Below, piece after piece: positions 15,609 through 24,537 of a DNA stretch of 64,000 bases. The notes under the pieces are model-generated. The model saw only the letters and a list, made by a program, of their open reading frames with translations, did not search any database and had not been told where the DNA came from. Positions within the stretch are counted from its first letter, which is position 1, and each line of letters starts with the position of its first letter. Both the position numbers and the translations under genes were made by a program. Source of the DNA: Aliiroseovarius sp. F47248L (lineage in GTDB: Bacteria; Pseudomonadota; Alphaproteobacteria; Rhodobacterales; Rhodobacteraceae); contig NZ_JALKBF010000001.1 of the NCBI RefSeq assembly GCF_023016085.1, positions 2,294,001 through 2,358,000 of the forward strand, read 5' to 3'.

Positions 15609-17987
15609 CTACGCATGTGGTACGCGCACGGGCTTGCCGGTGGTCAACCCCTGCACTTTCTCGACAATCGCATCGGCATCGATGCCGTGGTGGCGATAAA
15701 GGTCGCCGATGGCGCCCGTCTGACCAAAATGCTCGACCCCCAGAGGAAGGGTCTGATGACCGACAACACTGCCCATCCACGCCAAGGTCGCGGGGTGACC
15801 GTCAATGACGGTGATCAGCTTGCAATAGGACGGCAGATCTTGCATCAGGTGCTCGATATGCGACAAAGCACCGTCATTGCCACGCGCGCGCGCGCGTTGT
15901 GCGGCGGTCCATCCGGCGTTAAGCCTGTCCGCCGATGTCACAGCCAATACACCAACGTCCCGCCGACCCTCACCGATCATACCTCCTGCCATGATGGCCT
16001 CGGATGCGACCGATCCTTGATAGGCGATCACGATCTCACAATTGGGTCCCGGTTGGCGCAGCCAATAGGCTCCGTCAATGGCACCTTGCCGGAACGCTTC
16101 GTCATGGCGTTTTCCGGGCTGCTCGATCGGGTTGGTCGTCAGGCGCAGATAGACGCTGCCGCCGGTCTCATCGCGCAGCCATGTGCGTTCGTCAGGGTCG
16201 CCTTCGCCGTCGCGTTGCAGATAGTCAAAAGCCCATTCCATGATCACAGCCAATTCGTCCGCGAAAGCAGGTTCGAACGCCGCCAGCCCATCCTGAGACA
16301 TGCCGATCAACGGTGTGCCGACCGATTGGTGCGCGCCGCCTTCGGGTGCCAGCGTCACACCGGACGGCGTGCCCACCAGTATAAACCGCGCATCCTGATA
16401 GCAGGCATAGTTCAGCGCATCGAGGCCGCGGCTCACGAACGGGTCATAGACCGTGCCGATGGGGATCAGCCGTTTGCCGAACAAGCTGTGGCTCAGCCCA
16501 GCCGCGCCCAGAAGCAGCATCAGGTTCATTTCAGCGATGCCAAGCTCGATATGCTGGCCTTCGGGGGTAAATTCCCACTTCGCGGTTGATGGAATGCGGT
16601 GCTCAATGAATGCGTCCGCCTGCGCGGTGCGCGCAAACAGCTTGCGCCGGTTGACCCATGGGCCAAGGTTCGTCGTTCCCGTCACATCGGGCGAGGTCGT
16701 CACGATCCGCGCCGCCAGATTGCTGTCACCCTTGGACAGGTCGTCAAGGATTTTACCAAACGCCATCTGGGTCGAGATTTCGCGATCCGTGGCGATTTCT
16801 ATTGTCGGCACGTCCAACTTGGCGTCGCTGAACCGCCGGGTGCCCTTGGCGAAGAACGGCACATCTTGCAGGAACGTCGCCAGTGCATCGGGGTCGTCCA
16901 CGGTGGCAAACTGCTCCCACTCCTCGCCCTCGGCGACGCCCATATGGGTCTGCCATTTGGCAAACTGAGTCTTGTTCATCAGCCCGCCGTGGTTGTCCTT
17001 GTGGCCCGCAATCGGCGTGCCCCAGCCCTTGATCGTATAGGCCAAAAAACAGGTCGGGCGATCGTGGTCGATGGCGGTGAAGGTGTCGGCCATTGTCTGA
17101 ACGCAGTTGCCGCCAAGGTTCTCCATCAACTCGGCCAAATCATCGTCCGAACGCCGGTCAATTAATGCGGTGACGTCCCCCTGATCGCCCAGATCATCCA
17201 TCAGCCGCTTGCGCCACACCGCACCGCCCATGAAGGTCAGCGCCGAGTATTCAGCGTTGGGGCAGGCGTCGATCCAGTCGCGCAGCGCCTCGCCGCCCGG
17301 CTCTGCAAACGCCACGCGTTGCAACGCGCCATGCTTGATGCGGACCACGTCCCAACCGAAGGCGTCGAAAATCTTTTCAACCCGTTCAAACAGCCCTTCG
17401 CGCACGATCCCATCCAGCGACTGGCGGTTGTAATCAATGATCCACCACGTATTGCGCAGATCGTTTTTCCAGCCCTCTTGCAAGCATTCATAGATGTTGC
17501 CCTCGTCCAGTTCCGCGTCGCCGACAAGGGCCACCATCCGACCCATGGGCGCATCCTTGCCCCAGGATTTCGCTGCAATGTAATCCTGCACCATGGACGC
17601 AAAAGACGTGATCGCAACGCCCAGCCCGACGGATCCGGTCGAGAAATCCACATCGTCGATGTCCTTGGTGCGCGACGGATAGCTTTGCACCCCGCCGTAG
17701 CCGCGGAAGTTCTCCATCTTCTCGCGGGTTTGGTTGCCCATCAGGTATTGCATGGCGTGAAAGATCGGGCTGGCATGGGGCTTCACCGCGACCCGGTCTT
17801 CGGGTTTCAGCGTCGTGAAATACAGCGCCGTCATGATCGACACCATTGACGCCGACGACGCCTGATGCCCACCGATCTTGATCCCGTCCACCTTGGGCCT
17901 GATGTGATTGGCGTGGTGAATCATCCAGTGCGACAACCAGAGCAGACGTTGTTCAATAATTTTCAGCTGGGTCACATCAGTGGGCAT
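15609..17987 (-). CDS. mdeB: AceE-like homodimeric 2-oxoacid dehydrogenase E1, probable 2-oxobutyrate dehydrogenase
   Basis: A 792-residue thiamine diphosphate enzyme of the homodimeric E1 (AceE) type. Visible parts are the H-rich start (DGIKIGGHQASSASM), the TPP-binding GDAELDEGNIYE...NTWWIIDYNRQSLDG, and the transketolase-like pyrimidine half with HIELGIAEMNLMLLLGAAG. Downstream of methionine gamma-lyase it matches the Pseudomonas putida mdeA-mdeB arrangement, in which MdeB acts on 2-oxobutyrate released from methionine. Pyruvate is an alternative substrate. The ATG at 17987 is preferred over a TTG at 17993 because GAAGGA is 7 bases upstream of it. No E2 or E3 gene is nearby. Confidence 0.75.
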   Translation of the reverse strand: MPTDVTQLKIIEQRLLWLSHWMIHHANHIRPKVDGIKIGGHQASSASMVSIMTALYFTTLKPEDRVAVKPHASPIFHAMQYLMGNQTREKMENFRGYGGVQSYPSRTKDIDDVDFSTGSVGLGVAITSFASMVQDYIAAKSWGKDAPMGRMVALVGDAELDEGNIYECLQEGWKNDLRNTWWIIDYNRQSLDGIVREGLFERVEKIFDAFGWDVVRIKHGALQRVAFAEPGGEALRDWIDACPNAEYSALTFMGGAVWRKRLMDDLGDQGDVTALIDRRSDDDLAELMENLGGNCVQTMADTFTAIDHDRPTCFLAYTIKGWGTPIAGHKDNHGGLMNKTQFAKWQTHMGVAEGEEWEQFATVDDPDALATFLQDVPFFAKGTRRFSDAKLDVPTIEIATDREISTQMAFGKILDDLSKGDSNLAARIVTTSPDVTGTTNLGPWVNRRKLFARTAQADAFIEHRIPSTAKWEFTPEGQHIELGIAEMNLMLLLGAAGLSHSLFGKRLIPIGTVYDPFVSRGLDALNYACYQDARFILVGTPSGVTLAPEGGAHQSVGTPLIGMSQDGLAAFEPAFADELAVIMEWAFDYLQRDGEGDPDERTWLRDETGGSVYLRLTTNPIEQPGKRHDEAFRQGAIDGAYWLRQPGPNCEIVIAYQGSVASEAIMAGGMIGEGRRDVGVLAVTSADRLNAGWTAAQRARARGNDGALSHIEHLMQDLPSYCKLITVIDGHPATLAWMGSVVGHQTLPLGVEHFGQTGAIGDLYRHHGIDADAIVEKVQGLTTGKPVRVPHA

Positions 17988-18119
17988 GGTCAAATCCTTC
18001 GATCAAACAAGGTGCGACACCCGCAAATACCACGGATGTGCAAACTTTGTGTCGCCCCTGACCTGCTTACCGGTTCTTCAAGACGCTTCACAGGCGATGG
18101 CTGCTGGCATTGGCCTGGT

Positions 18120-19328
18120 TTACTCAGCGGCGTGCTGCATCGCCGGGGTGAGGGCTGCTTCCAGATCGGACAGGATGTCCTCGACCTCTTCCAGCCCAAC
18201 GGACAGACGGATCAACCCATCTGAAATACCATGCTCAGCGCGTTCTTCCGGCGTATAGGTCGAATGGGTCATCGACGCCGGGTGTTGAATCAGTGTCTCG
18301 GCATCACCCAGTGACACTGCCCGCTGAATCAACGACAGCCGATTCATCATGGCAATTCCGCCGGCAACGCCGCCTTCAACTTCGAAGGCTATCATGGCAC
18401 CCGGTTGGTCCATCTGACCTTCCGCAACGGCGTGCTGAGGGAAGCTATCGAGCCCCGGAAAGTGAACGGTTTTGACCGCAGGATGAGCTTCAAGCCAATG
18501 CGCTACAATCCGCGCCGATGCACAATGCCGGTCCATTCTCAGGGCCAACGTCTTCAGTCCGCGCAAGATCAGCATCGCATTGAATGGCGCCATTACAGCG
18601 CCGGTCATATCCTTCATACCGACAAGGCGGATTTCGGTGATCTGCTCCAGCTTGCCAACCACCAGACCAGCGACAACATCACCATGGCCGCCCAGATACT
18701 TGGTGGCAGAATGCAGCACTATATCTGCACCATGTTCGATTGGGCGCGTCAGGTATGGTGTGGCATAGGTGTTGTCGACCACAACCGTAGCCCCCGCCGA
18801 ATGGGCAATGTCCGACACTGCGGCAATATCAACCAGACGCATGTTTGGGTTTGCAGGGGTTTCGAAGTAGACCACACGGGTTTTATTGCTGATCACACCG
18901 CGCAGGTTTTCAGGGTCGGTCATATCCACATGGGTGATCGTAACGCCCCATTTCGCCAACCCATGCTGCATGAAAGCAAAGGTGCAACCGTAAAGTGTTT
19001 TGTCCACGATCACTTCGTCACCAGGCGACAGAAGCGTCCACAGAACCGCTGTAATCGCCCCCATGCCCGATGACAAGGCCAAACCGGCTTCAGCGCCTTC
19101 CAGCGTCGCGATACGTTGTTCAAGCAAATCGCAGGTCGGGTTTGAAATGCGCGAATAGATATGGCCCGGTCGATCGCCCGCGAACATCTCGCCCCCGGCT
19201 TCGGCGGTTTCGAACGCGAATGTCGAGGTCAGATGAAGGGGTGGCGTCAGCGCGCCTTCGTTGTCCTGAGGATCATAGGCGTGATGGATGGCGCGGGTAG
19301 CGAAACCGGATGTGGGGGACGATGTCAT
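18120..19328 (-). CDS. mdeA: Methionine gamma-lyase
   Basis: A 402-residue PLP enzyme of the Cys/Met metabolism family. The PLP lysine is K210 in SATKYLGGHGD. Features that separate methionine gamma-lyase from cystathionine lyases are present: YGCTFAF with Tyr113 and Cys115, and MKDMTGAV with Lys239-Asp240. The reaction yields methanethiol, ammonia and 2-oxobutyrate. Start ATG at 19328 has AAAGGAG upstream. mdeB follows after 132 bases and an Lrp regulator is divergent, the same trio as the P. putida mde locus. O-acetylhomoserine sulfhydrylase activity is a less likely alternative. Confidence 0.88.
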   Translation of the reverse strand: MTSSPTSGFATRAIHHAYDPQDNEGALTPPLHLTSTFAFETAEAGGEMFAGDRPGHIYSRISNPTCDLLEQRIATLEGAEAGLALSSGMGAITAVLWTLLSPGDEVIVDKTLYGCTFAFMQHGLAKWGVTITHVDMTDPENLRGVISNKTRVVYFETPANPNMRLVDIAAVSDIAHSAGATVVVDNTYATPYLTRPIEHGADIVLHSATKYLGGHGDVVAGLVVGKLEQITEIRLVGMKDMTGAVMAPFNAMLILRGLKTLALRMDRHCASARIVAHWLEAHPAVKTVHFPGLDSFPQHAVAEGQMDQPGAMIAFEVEGGVAGGIAMMNRLSLIQRAVSLGDAETLIQHPASMTHSTYTPEERAEHGISDGLIRLSVGLEEVEDILSDLEAALTPAMQHAAE

Positions 19329-19391
19329 GGCAAACTCCTTTGCGAATCTTGCCTACATCATGCCGCATCCGGGCTTTTAGAAGATTGCGTA

Positions 19392-19423
19392 ATATGCCAC
19401 TATTCATGTCTAAATTAGCATAT
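19392..19423. promoter_or_regulatory. Candidate Lrp-type operator between mdeA and mdeR
   Basis: ATATGC (19392-19397) and GCATAT (19418-19423) form an inverted repeat with 20 bases between, in the 113-base divergent region. Both lie just upstream of the mdeR start, where an autoregulating Lrp protein could bind. The arms are short, so chance cannot be excluded. Confidence 0.35.
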
Positions 19424-19441
19424 ACTGCCAATGAGGCCCTA

Positions 19442-19900
19442 ATGGACCGCAAAGATCGTCAAATTATTCGCGCCCTGCAGCAGAATGGGCGTATGACCAA
19501 TCAGGATTTGGCCGAGGCTGTAAGCCTGTCTCCGTCGCCTTGCCTGCGGCGGTTGCGGAACCTCGAAGCTTCGGGGGCTATTCGCGGGTTTGCAGTCGAC
19601 GCCGACGCCGCGACATATGGCTTGCCAATCACGGTCTTTGTGCGCATCCGGTTAGAGCGTCACAACGAAGACGACGTAAAACGGTTCGAAAGGCGCGTCT
19701 TGTCCATTGACGAAGTGCTGGAATGTCACGTCCTGACCGGCGCGACAGATTACCAGCTTCGCGTCGTGGTATCCGATCTGGATGCGTATGAGGATTTTAT
19801 CCGCAACCGCATACATCCGATTGGCGGCATCGCCTCGATCGACACCAGCTTTGTCTATGGGACGGTCAAGAAAACCGCCGTTTTTCCATTGCTGGATTAA
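19442..19900 (+). CDS. mdeR: Lrp/AsnC-family regulator of methionine catabolism
   Basis: A 152-residue regulator. The N-terminal helix-turn-helix spans about 1-55 (MDRKDRQIIRALQQNGRM, LSPSPCLRRLRNLEASGAI) and the RAM ligand domain follows (VLECHVLTGATDYQLRV). It is divergent from mdeA, as in the P. putida mde locus where MdeR activates mdeAB. The start at 19442 gives the standard length; earlier in-frame ATGs would add a non-homologous tail. Its stop overlaps the convergent GST-like gene by 4 bases. The gene name is by context and homology. Confidence 0.82.
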   Translation: MDRKDRQIIRALQQNGRMTNQDLAEAVSLSPSPCLRRLRNLEASGAIRGFAVDADAATYGLPITVFVRIRLERHNEDDVKRFERRVLSIDEVLECHVLTGATDYQLRVVVSDLDAYEDFIRNRIHPIGGIASIDTSFVYGTVKKTAVFPLLD

Positions 19901-20877
19901 CCAAGCGTCGCGCGATCATGTGGGGCTTCAAAGTCGATATTCGGTCCTTTCGGCACCACGCCACTGGGGTTAATCGTCTTGTGACTACCGTAATAGTGGT
20001 TTTTGATATGATCCATATTCACGGTCTCTGCGACGCCGGGTTGCTGATACAGATCACGCAGATATCCCCACAGGTTCGGGTAGTCGACAATCCGGCACAG
20101 GTTGCATTTGAAATGTCCGACATAAACAGGATCGAACCGCACAAGTGTTGTGAACAGGCGCCAATCGGCTTCGGTTATGGTTGACCCAGTCAAATATCGC
20201 CGCGAGGCCAGCCGTTGGTCCAGAACATCCAGAGTTTCAAACAAAGGCTCCACCGCTTCTTCATACGCTTCTTGCGAGGTTGCAAAGCCAGCTTTGTACA
20301 CCCCGTTATTGACGGTGCTATAAATGCGATCGTTTAGCGCGTCGATTTCATCACGCAGGGTGGAAGGGTAGAAATCTCCGTCCTTCGCCCCGACATCATT
20401 AAAAGCCGAATTGAACATCCGAATGATTTCGGAGCTTTCGTTGGACACGATGGTCTTATTTTTCTTATCCCAAAGAACGGGCACCGTTACCCGGCCGGTA
20501 TAATCGTGCGCAGCAGTGGTATAGATCTGGTGCATGAACTCGACCCCGTTCACCGTGTCTGGCACGCCACCTTCAACGGGGTGAAAGGTCCAGCCGTCCT
20601 CGGCCATGAGCCAATGCACGACCGAGATCGGGATCATTTCCTCCAACCCTTTCAAGGCGCGGAAGATCAGCGTGCGATGCGCCCAGGGGCAAGCAAGCGA
20701 GACATAAAGGTGATAGCGATCCGGCTCAGCTTTGAAGCCGGCCTCGCCGCTGGGGCCAGCCGATCCATCAGTGGTGATCCAGTTGCGGAACTGCGCGTCC
20801 TTTCGTTTGAACCGCCCACCGCTGGATTTCGTATCGTACCATTGGTCGACCCATTTTCCGTCTTGCAGCAATCCCAT
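19897..20877 (-). CDS. yqjG: Glutathionyl-hydroquinone reductase (YqjG/ECM4 type)
   Basis: A 326-residue Xi-class glutathione transferase. The catalytic cysteine is in SLACPWAHRT, and the thioredoxin-like half continues to the SNESSEIIRMFN motif that binds glutathione. The C-terminal helical domain contains VYKAGFATSQEAYEEA, typical of this class. The enzyme removes glutathione from glutathionyl-hydroquinones. The ATG at 20877 gives the family N-terminus (MGLLQDGKWVDQWYDT); upstream in-frame codons are not conserved-looking. It converges on mdeR. Confidence 0.9.
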   Translation of the reverse strand: MGLLQDGKWVDQWYDTKSSGGRFKRKDAQFRNWITTDGSAGPSGEAGFKAEPDRYHLYVSLACPWAHRTLIFRALKGLEEMIPISVVHWLMAEDGWTFHPVEGGVPDTVNGVEFMHQIYTTAAHDYTGRVTVPVLWDKKNKTIVSNESSEIIRMFNSAFNDVGAKDGDFYPSTLRDEIDALNDRIYSTVNNGVYKAGFATSQEAYEEAVEPLFETLDVLDQRLASRRYLTGSTITEADWRLFTTLVRFDPVYVGHFKCNLCRIVDYPNLWGYLRDLYQQPGVAETVNMDHIKNHYYGSHKTINPSGVVPKGPNIDFEAPHDRATLG

Positions 20878-20980
20878 GCCATGCTCCTTTGTGGTATCAG
20901 ACACATGGTATGTGTTCTGAACCGGACAGCAAGGGCGGGTTTGGTAAATCCACGAAACTGTCAACTCGGCGTCATGCAGA

Positions 20981-23900
20981 TCAGACTGACATCACACGCC
21001 CAAGCGCAGCATCAGCCATGGGTTTGCCCTTGGCAACCGCATCACGCTTGACAGGACCATAGCCGCGCATGTCCAGCGGTACGGACAGAAATGCCATCGC
21101 GTCGTCGATATTATCCTCGGTGATCTTACCGGTGAGTTGCACAAGACCGTTTTCATACCAGTCGACCAACGCCACCTCTTCTTGGCGCTCGGCGGTAAAG
21201 CCAAACGGGTCAAACATGGTACCGCGCAGGCCTTTGAACCGCGCCAAGCGGGTCAATACCGGAGTCATCCATGCGCCGAACGCGCGTTTCAACGGCCGGC
21301 CCCGCGCGTCCTTGCCCAAGGGCAGAAGCGGTGGAGCGAAATGGTATTTGACGGTGAAGCCGGGTTCAAATTCTTGCTTCAACTGCGCGTCGAAACCCGT
21401 TTGGGTATGCAGTCGTGCCACCTCGTATTCATCCTTATAGGACATGAGCTTGAACAGGCTTTTCGCCGCGACGGTTAAGACTTCATCGCGCAGACTTTCA
21501 GGTAAACCCGTCGCGAACCTGGTCAGCGTGTCCCGATAACGGTCCGCATAGGTGACGTCCTGATACTGGGTCAGAAAATCTGCGCGTTTCTCGATCAGGT
21601 CGGCAGGTGTCGCGGGCGTGTCGGGTTTCGGGTCGGTCAGCGACACGCGGTCGGGCGCGGCGGCCAAAACCCGACCCAGATCGAAGGCGCGGGCGTTCTC
21701 GGCAATCTTCACGCCGTTCAGCTGGATCGCCTGTTTCAGCGCAGCTTCAGACACAGGCACCAGCCCCATCTGCCACGCATAGCCCAGCATGATAACGTTG
21801 GCATAGACAGCATCGCCCAGCAGAGTTTCTGCGGCACGGTTGGCGTCAAAGCCAGACACGTTGCCCGACCCAACTGCCGTACGTATCGCCTGCTCGCGAA
21901 CATCTATCCGCAGGCTGGCGTCGCGAGTTAGGACCAGATCGCCAGTCGGCATCTCGGCTCGGTTCAACACAACCTTGCTGCCCGGCTTGTAGTGTACCGA
22001 CGCCTTTGGCGATGACGATACGACCATATCGCAGCCAATAACCGCATCAGCCGATCCCGTATCAATCCGCACTTGATGCACCTGATCTGGCGATACGCCC
22101 AGCCGGATATAGCTCAGCACCGTGCCAAACTTCTGTGCAAATCCGGTGAAATCCAGAACGCTGGAGCCTTTGCCCTCCAAATGTGCGGCCATAGTGATCA
22201 GGGCGCCAACGGTCACGACACCGGTCCCACCAACTCCGGTGACCAACAGGTCGAATGGCTCGGCGACATTTGGCAAATCGGGGCGTGCGACATCCGCGAG
22301 CATAGCAGCCACGTCCAGCTTGGATGTATCACGCTTGCGCCGCGTCGCCCCTTCGATGGTCACGAAACTGGGGCAAAAGCCGTTCAGGCAGGACATATCC
22401 TTGTTGCAGGAGGATTGGTTGATCTTGCGCTTGCGCCCGAACTGGGTTTCCAGCGGCTCGACACTCAGGCAATTGCTTTCGACCGAACAATCGCCGCAGC
22501 CTTCACAGACCAGCGGGTTGATGTAAGGCACCGTTTTCGGATCCTCCATCGTGCCACGTTTGCGACGGCGACGTTTTTCCGTGGCGCAGGTCTGTTCATA
22601 AACCAGAACGGAAACACCCGGCACCTCGCGCAATTCTCGCTGCACCTGGTCCATCTCGGACCGGTCATGGAAGGTCACGCCGCCCGGAAACTCGGCGCGG
22701 GTGAATTTGCTGATATCGTCGGACACCAGTGCGATCCGCCGGACGCCCTCGGCACGGCAGGTCTGCACGATGCCTGCCACGCTGATCGGACCATCCACGG
22801 GTTGCCCGCCGGTCATCGCCACCGCGTCATTGTAAAGGATCTTGTAGGTGATGTTGGTGCCCGCCGCGATGGCCTGTCGGATCGCCAGCGAGCCGGAGTG
22901 ATACCAGGTACCTTCGCCCAGGTTCTGGAAGATATGCTTACTCCCGTTATAGAGCGACCGGGCGATCCACGGCACGCCCTCGCCCCCCATCTGCGCATAA
23001 CCCGTGGTGTTGCGGTCCATCCAACTGGCCATCACGTGACAGCCAATGCCGGATGCGGCAACACTGCCGTCGGGCACCTTTGTCGAGGTGTTGTGCGGAC
23101 AGCCCGAACAGAAATAGGGCGTGCGCGTCGCACCTTCGGTTTTCAGGATGCAGGGGGGCTGCGCCGTTAGCGCCTTGGCCCGCGCGGTGAAGTCTTCGCC
23201 GGGAAACACCTTGTCCAGGCGTGCAGCTACGATCGGGGCCAGCATTAGGGGGCTCAGTTCGCCTGTCCACGGGATCAATGGTTCTCCCTGACTATCGTAT
23301 TTTCCAACCATCCGATTGGGTTTGGTGCCCGGCCAGTCATAGAAATACTCTTTGAACTGACTTTCGATGATGCCGCGCTTTTCTTCGACCACCAAAACTT
23401 CGGTCTTCCCGCTTACAAAGCCCAAGGCATCAGTTCGGTCCAGAGGCCAAACCATACCGATCTTGTAAATGTCGATGCCCAACGCCCTGCATTTGGCCTC
23501 GTCTACGCCCAACAATCGAAGTGCTTCCATCAGGTCCAGATGCCCCTTGCCGGTGGTAACAAACCCGAAGGTTGCGTCCGTGATGTCATAGACTGCCTTG
23601 TCAATCGGGTTGGCCTCGACAAATGCGCGCACAGCGTTGAGCTTGTGACCGATCCGTGTCTCGATCTCGGGGCTGGGAAGATCAGCCAGCCGAACATGCA
23701 ATCCACCGGTCGGCACCTCGATCTCGGGATAGGTGAACTGACGATCCGGCAGCAGATCGACCGATTGACCGGATTCGACCGTTTCGGAGATGGCCTTGAA
23801 CCCGACCCATGTACCGCTGAACCGCGACAGCGCGATCCCGTATTCTCCAAAGGCCAGATACTCGGCCACGGAAGCGGGATTCAACGTCGGCATGAACCAC

Positions 23901-24409
23901 GACATGAAGGCCACGTCGGACTGGTGCGGCATGGAGGAGGACACGCAGCCATGATCGTCGCCTGCCACCACCAGAACACCGCCCTTGGGGGCCGAGCCAT
24001 AGGCATTGCCGTGTTTCAGCGCATCGCCCGACCGGTCCACCCCGGGCCCCTTGCCGTACCACATCGAAAAGACCCCCTCGACTTCGCAATCGGGGTCAAG
24101 GCTGGCTTGCTGTGCACCCAGAACGGCGGTGGCGCCAAGGTCTTCGTTCACAGCGGGCAGGAAGGTGATGTTGTGATCGGCCACACGTGCCTTTTCACGC
24201 CACAGCTCAAGGTCCAGACCGCCCAGCGGCGAGCCGCGATAGCCCGAGATGAAACCCGCCGTGTTCAATCCCGCCGCCCTGTCGCGTCGCGCCTGATCCA
24301 GCATGATGCGCACCAATGCTTGTGTGCCGGTCAGAAAGACGCGGCCGGTCTCGCGGGCATAACGGTCGGACAGTTGATAGGTTGGAAAGTCGGGGTCTTG
24401 GCGTGTCAT
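20981..24409 (-). CDS. Fused indolepyruvate ferredoxin oxidoreductase (IorA-IorB)
   Basis: A 1142-residue fusion that oxidatively decarboxylates aryl pyruvates to aryl-acetyl-CoA, reducing ferredoxin. In order: the pyruvate-ferredoxin domain (TAGFISGYRGSPLGGLD), a TPP-binding domain (YFCSGCPHNTS, GIGCHVMA, MGGEG), an Fe-S region around residues 630-690 (CEGCGDC, SCNKDMSCLNGFCP) and the gamma domain (DLLVTGVGGTGVVTVGALI). ATG 24409 is chosen because GGAG sits 7 bases upstream; an ATG at 24445 has no Shine-Dalgarno. The leader forms a nested stem over that GGAG. A divergent Lrp regulator probably controls it. Confidence 0.92.
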   Translation of the reverse strand: MTRQDPDFPTYQLSDRYARETGRVFLTGTQALVRIMLDQARRDRAAGLNTAGFISGYRGSPLGGLDLELWREKARVADHNITFLPAVNEDLGATAVLGAQQASLDPDCEVEGVFSMWYGKGPGVDRSGDALKHGNAYGSAPKGGVLVVAGDDHGCVSSSMPHQSDVAFMSWFMPTLNPASVAEYLAFGEYGIALSRFSGTWVGFKAISETVESGQSVDLLPDRQFTYPEIEVPTGGLHVRLADLPSPEIETRIGHKLNAVRAFVEANPIDKAVYDITDATFGFVTTGKGHLDLMEALRLLGVDEAKCRALGIDIYKIGMVWPLDRTDALGFVSGKTEVLVVEEKRGIIESQFKEYFYDWPGTKPNRMVGKYDSQGEPLIPWTGELSPLMLAPIVAARLDKVFPGEDFTARAKALTAQPPCILKTEGATRTPYFCSGCPHNTSTKVPDGSVAASGIGCHVMASWMDRNTTGYAQMGGEGVPWIARSLYNGSKHIFQNLGEGTWYHSGSLAIRQAIAAGTNITYKILYNDAVAMTGGQPVDGPISVAGIVQTCRAEGVRRIALVSDDISKFTRAEFPGGVTFHDRSEMDQVQRELREVPGVSVLVYEQTCATEKRRRRKRGTMEDPKTVPYINPLVCEGCGDCSVESNCLSVEPLETQFGRKRKINQSSCNKDMSCLNGFCPSFVTIEGATRRKRDTSKLDVAAMLADVARPDLPNVAEPFDLLVTGVGGTGVVTVGALITMAAHLEGKGSSVLDFTGFAQKFGTVLSYIRLGVSPDQVHQVRIDTGSADAVIGCDMVVSSSPKASVHYKPGSKVVLNRAEMPTGDLVLTRDASLRIDVREQAIRTAVGSGNVSGFDANRAAETLLGDAVYANVIMLGYAWQMGLVPVSEAALKQAIQLNGVKIAENARAFDLGRVLAAAPDRVSLTDPKPDTPATPADLIEKRADFLTQYQDVTYADRYRDTLTRFATGLPESLRDEVLTVAAKSLFKLMSYKDEYEVARLHTQTGFDAQLKQEFEPGFTVKYHFAPPLLPLGKDARGRPLKRAFGAWMTPVLTRLARFKGLRGTMFDPFGFTAERQEEVALVDWYENGLVQLTGKITEDNIDDAMAFLSVPLDMRGYGPVKRDAVAKGKPMADAALGRVMSV

Positions 24410-24479
24410 AGCTGGCTCCACAGATTCAAGACCAAGATATTTCATATGGCTTGGTGGTTTGTACCTTTCAGAGCCAGCT
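24410..24479 (-). promoter_or_regulatory. Structured leader sequestering the oxidoreductase ribosome binding site
   Basis: A 9-bp inverted repeat (AGCTGGCTC at 24410-24418, GAGCCAGCT at 24471-24479; 10 bp with one G-U pair) closes a 70-nt element directly abutting the start codon. Inside it ACCAAG (24431-24436) pairs with CTTGGT (24450-24455). On the mRNA the 3' arm contains the GGAG Shine-Dalgarno of the oxidoreductase. It matches no riboswitch class I recognise. Confidence 0.5.
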
Positions 24480-24490
24480 GTATTGCGTTA

Positions 24491-24509
24491 ATTGGTAAAC
24501 TATACCGAT
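24491..24509. promoter_or_regulatory. Candidate Lrp operator
   Basis: ATTGGTA-N5-TACCGAT is a 19-bp imperfect palindrome (one mismatch) lying 28 bases before the Lrp gene start, in the divergent region shared with the indolepyruvate oxidoreductase. Size and position suit an Lrp/AsnC site. Confidence 0.4.
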
Positions 24510-24537
24510 CAGATGCCTATCCGAGGATATTTTCACC

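Noticed and set aside
15579..16589. Long open frame antisense to mdeB
   Set aside because: No ribosome binding site or recognisable motif, and the opposite strand carries a complete TPP enzyme.
22073..23170. Long open frame antisense to the indolepyruvate oxidoreductase
   Set aside because: It is a 365-codon mirror frame within a well-supported gene, with no start signal and no domain pattern; GC-rich coding strands often leave such frames.
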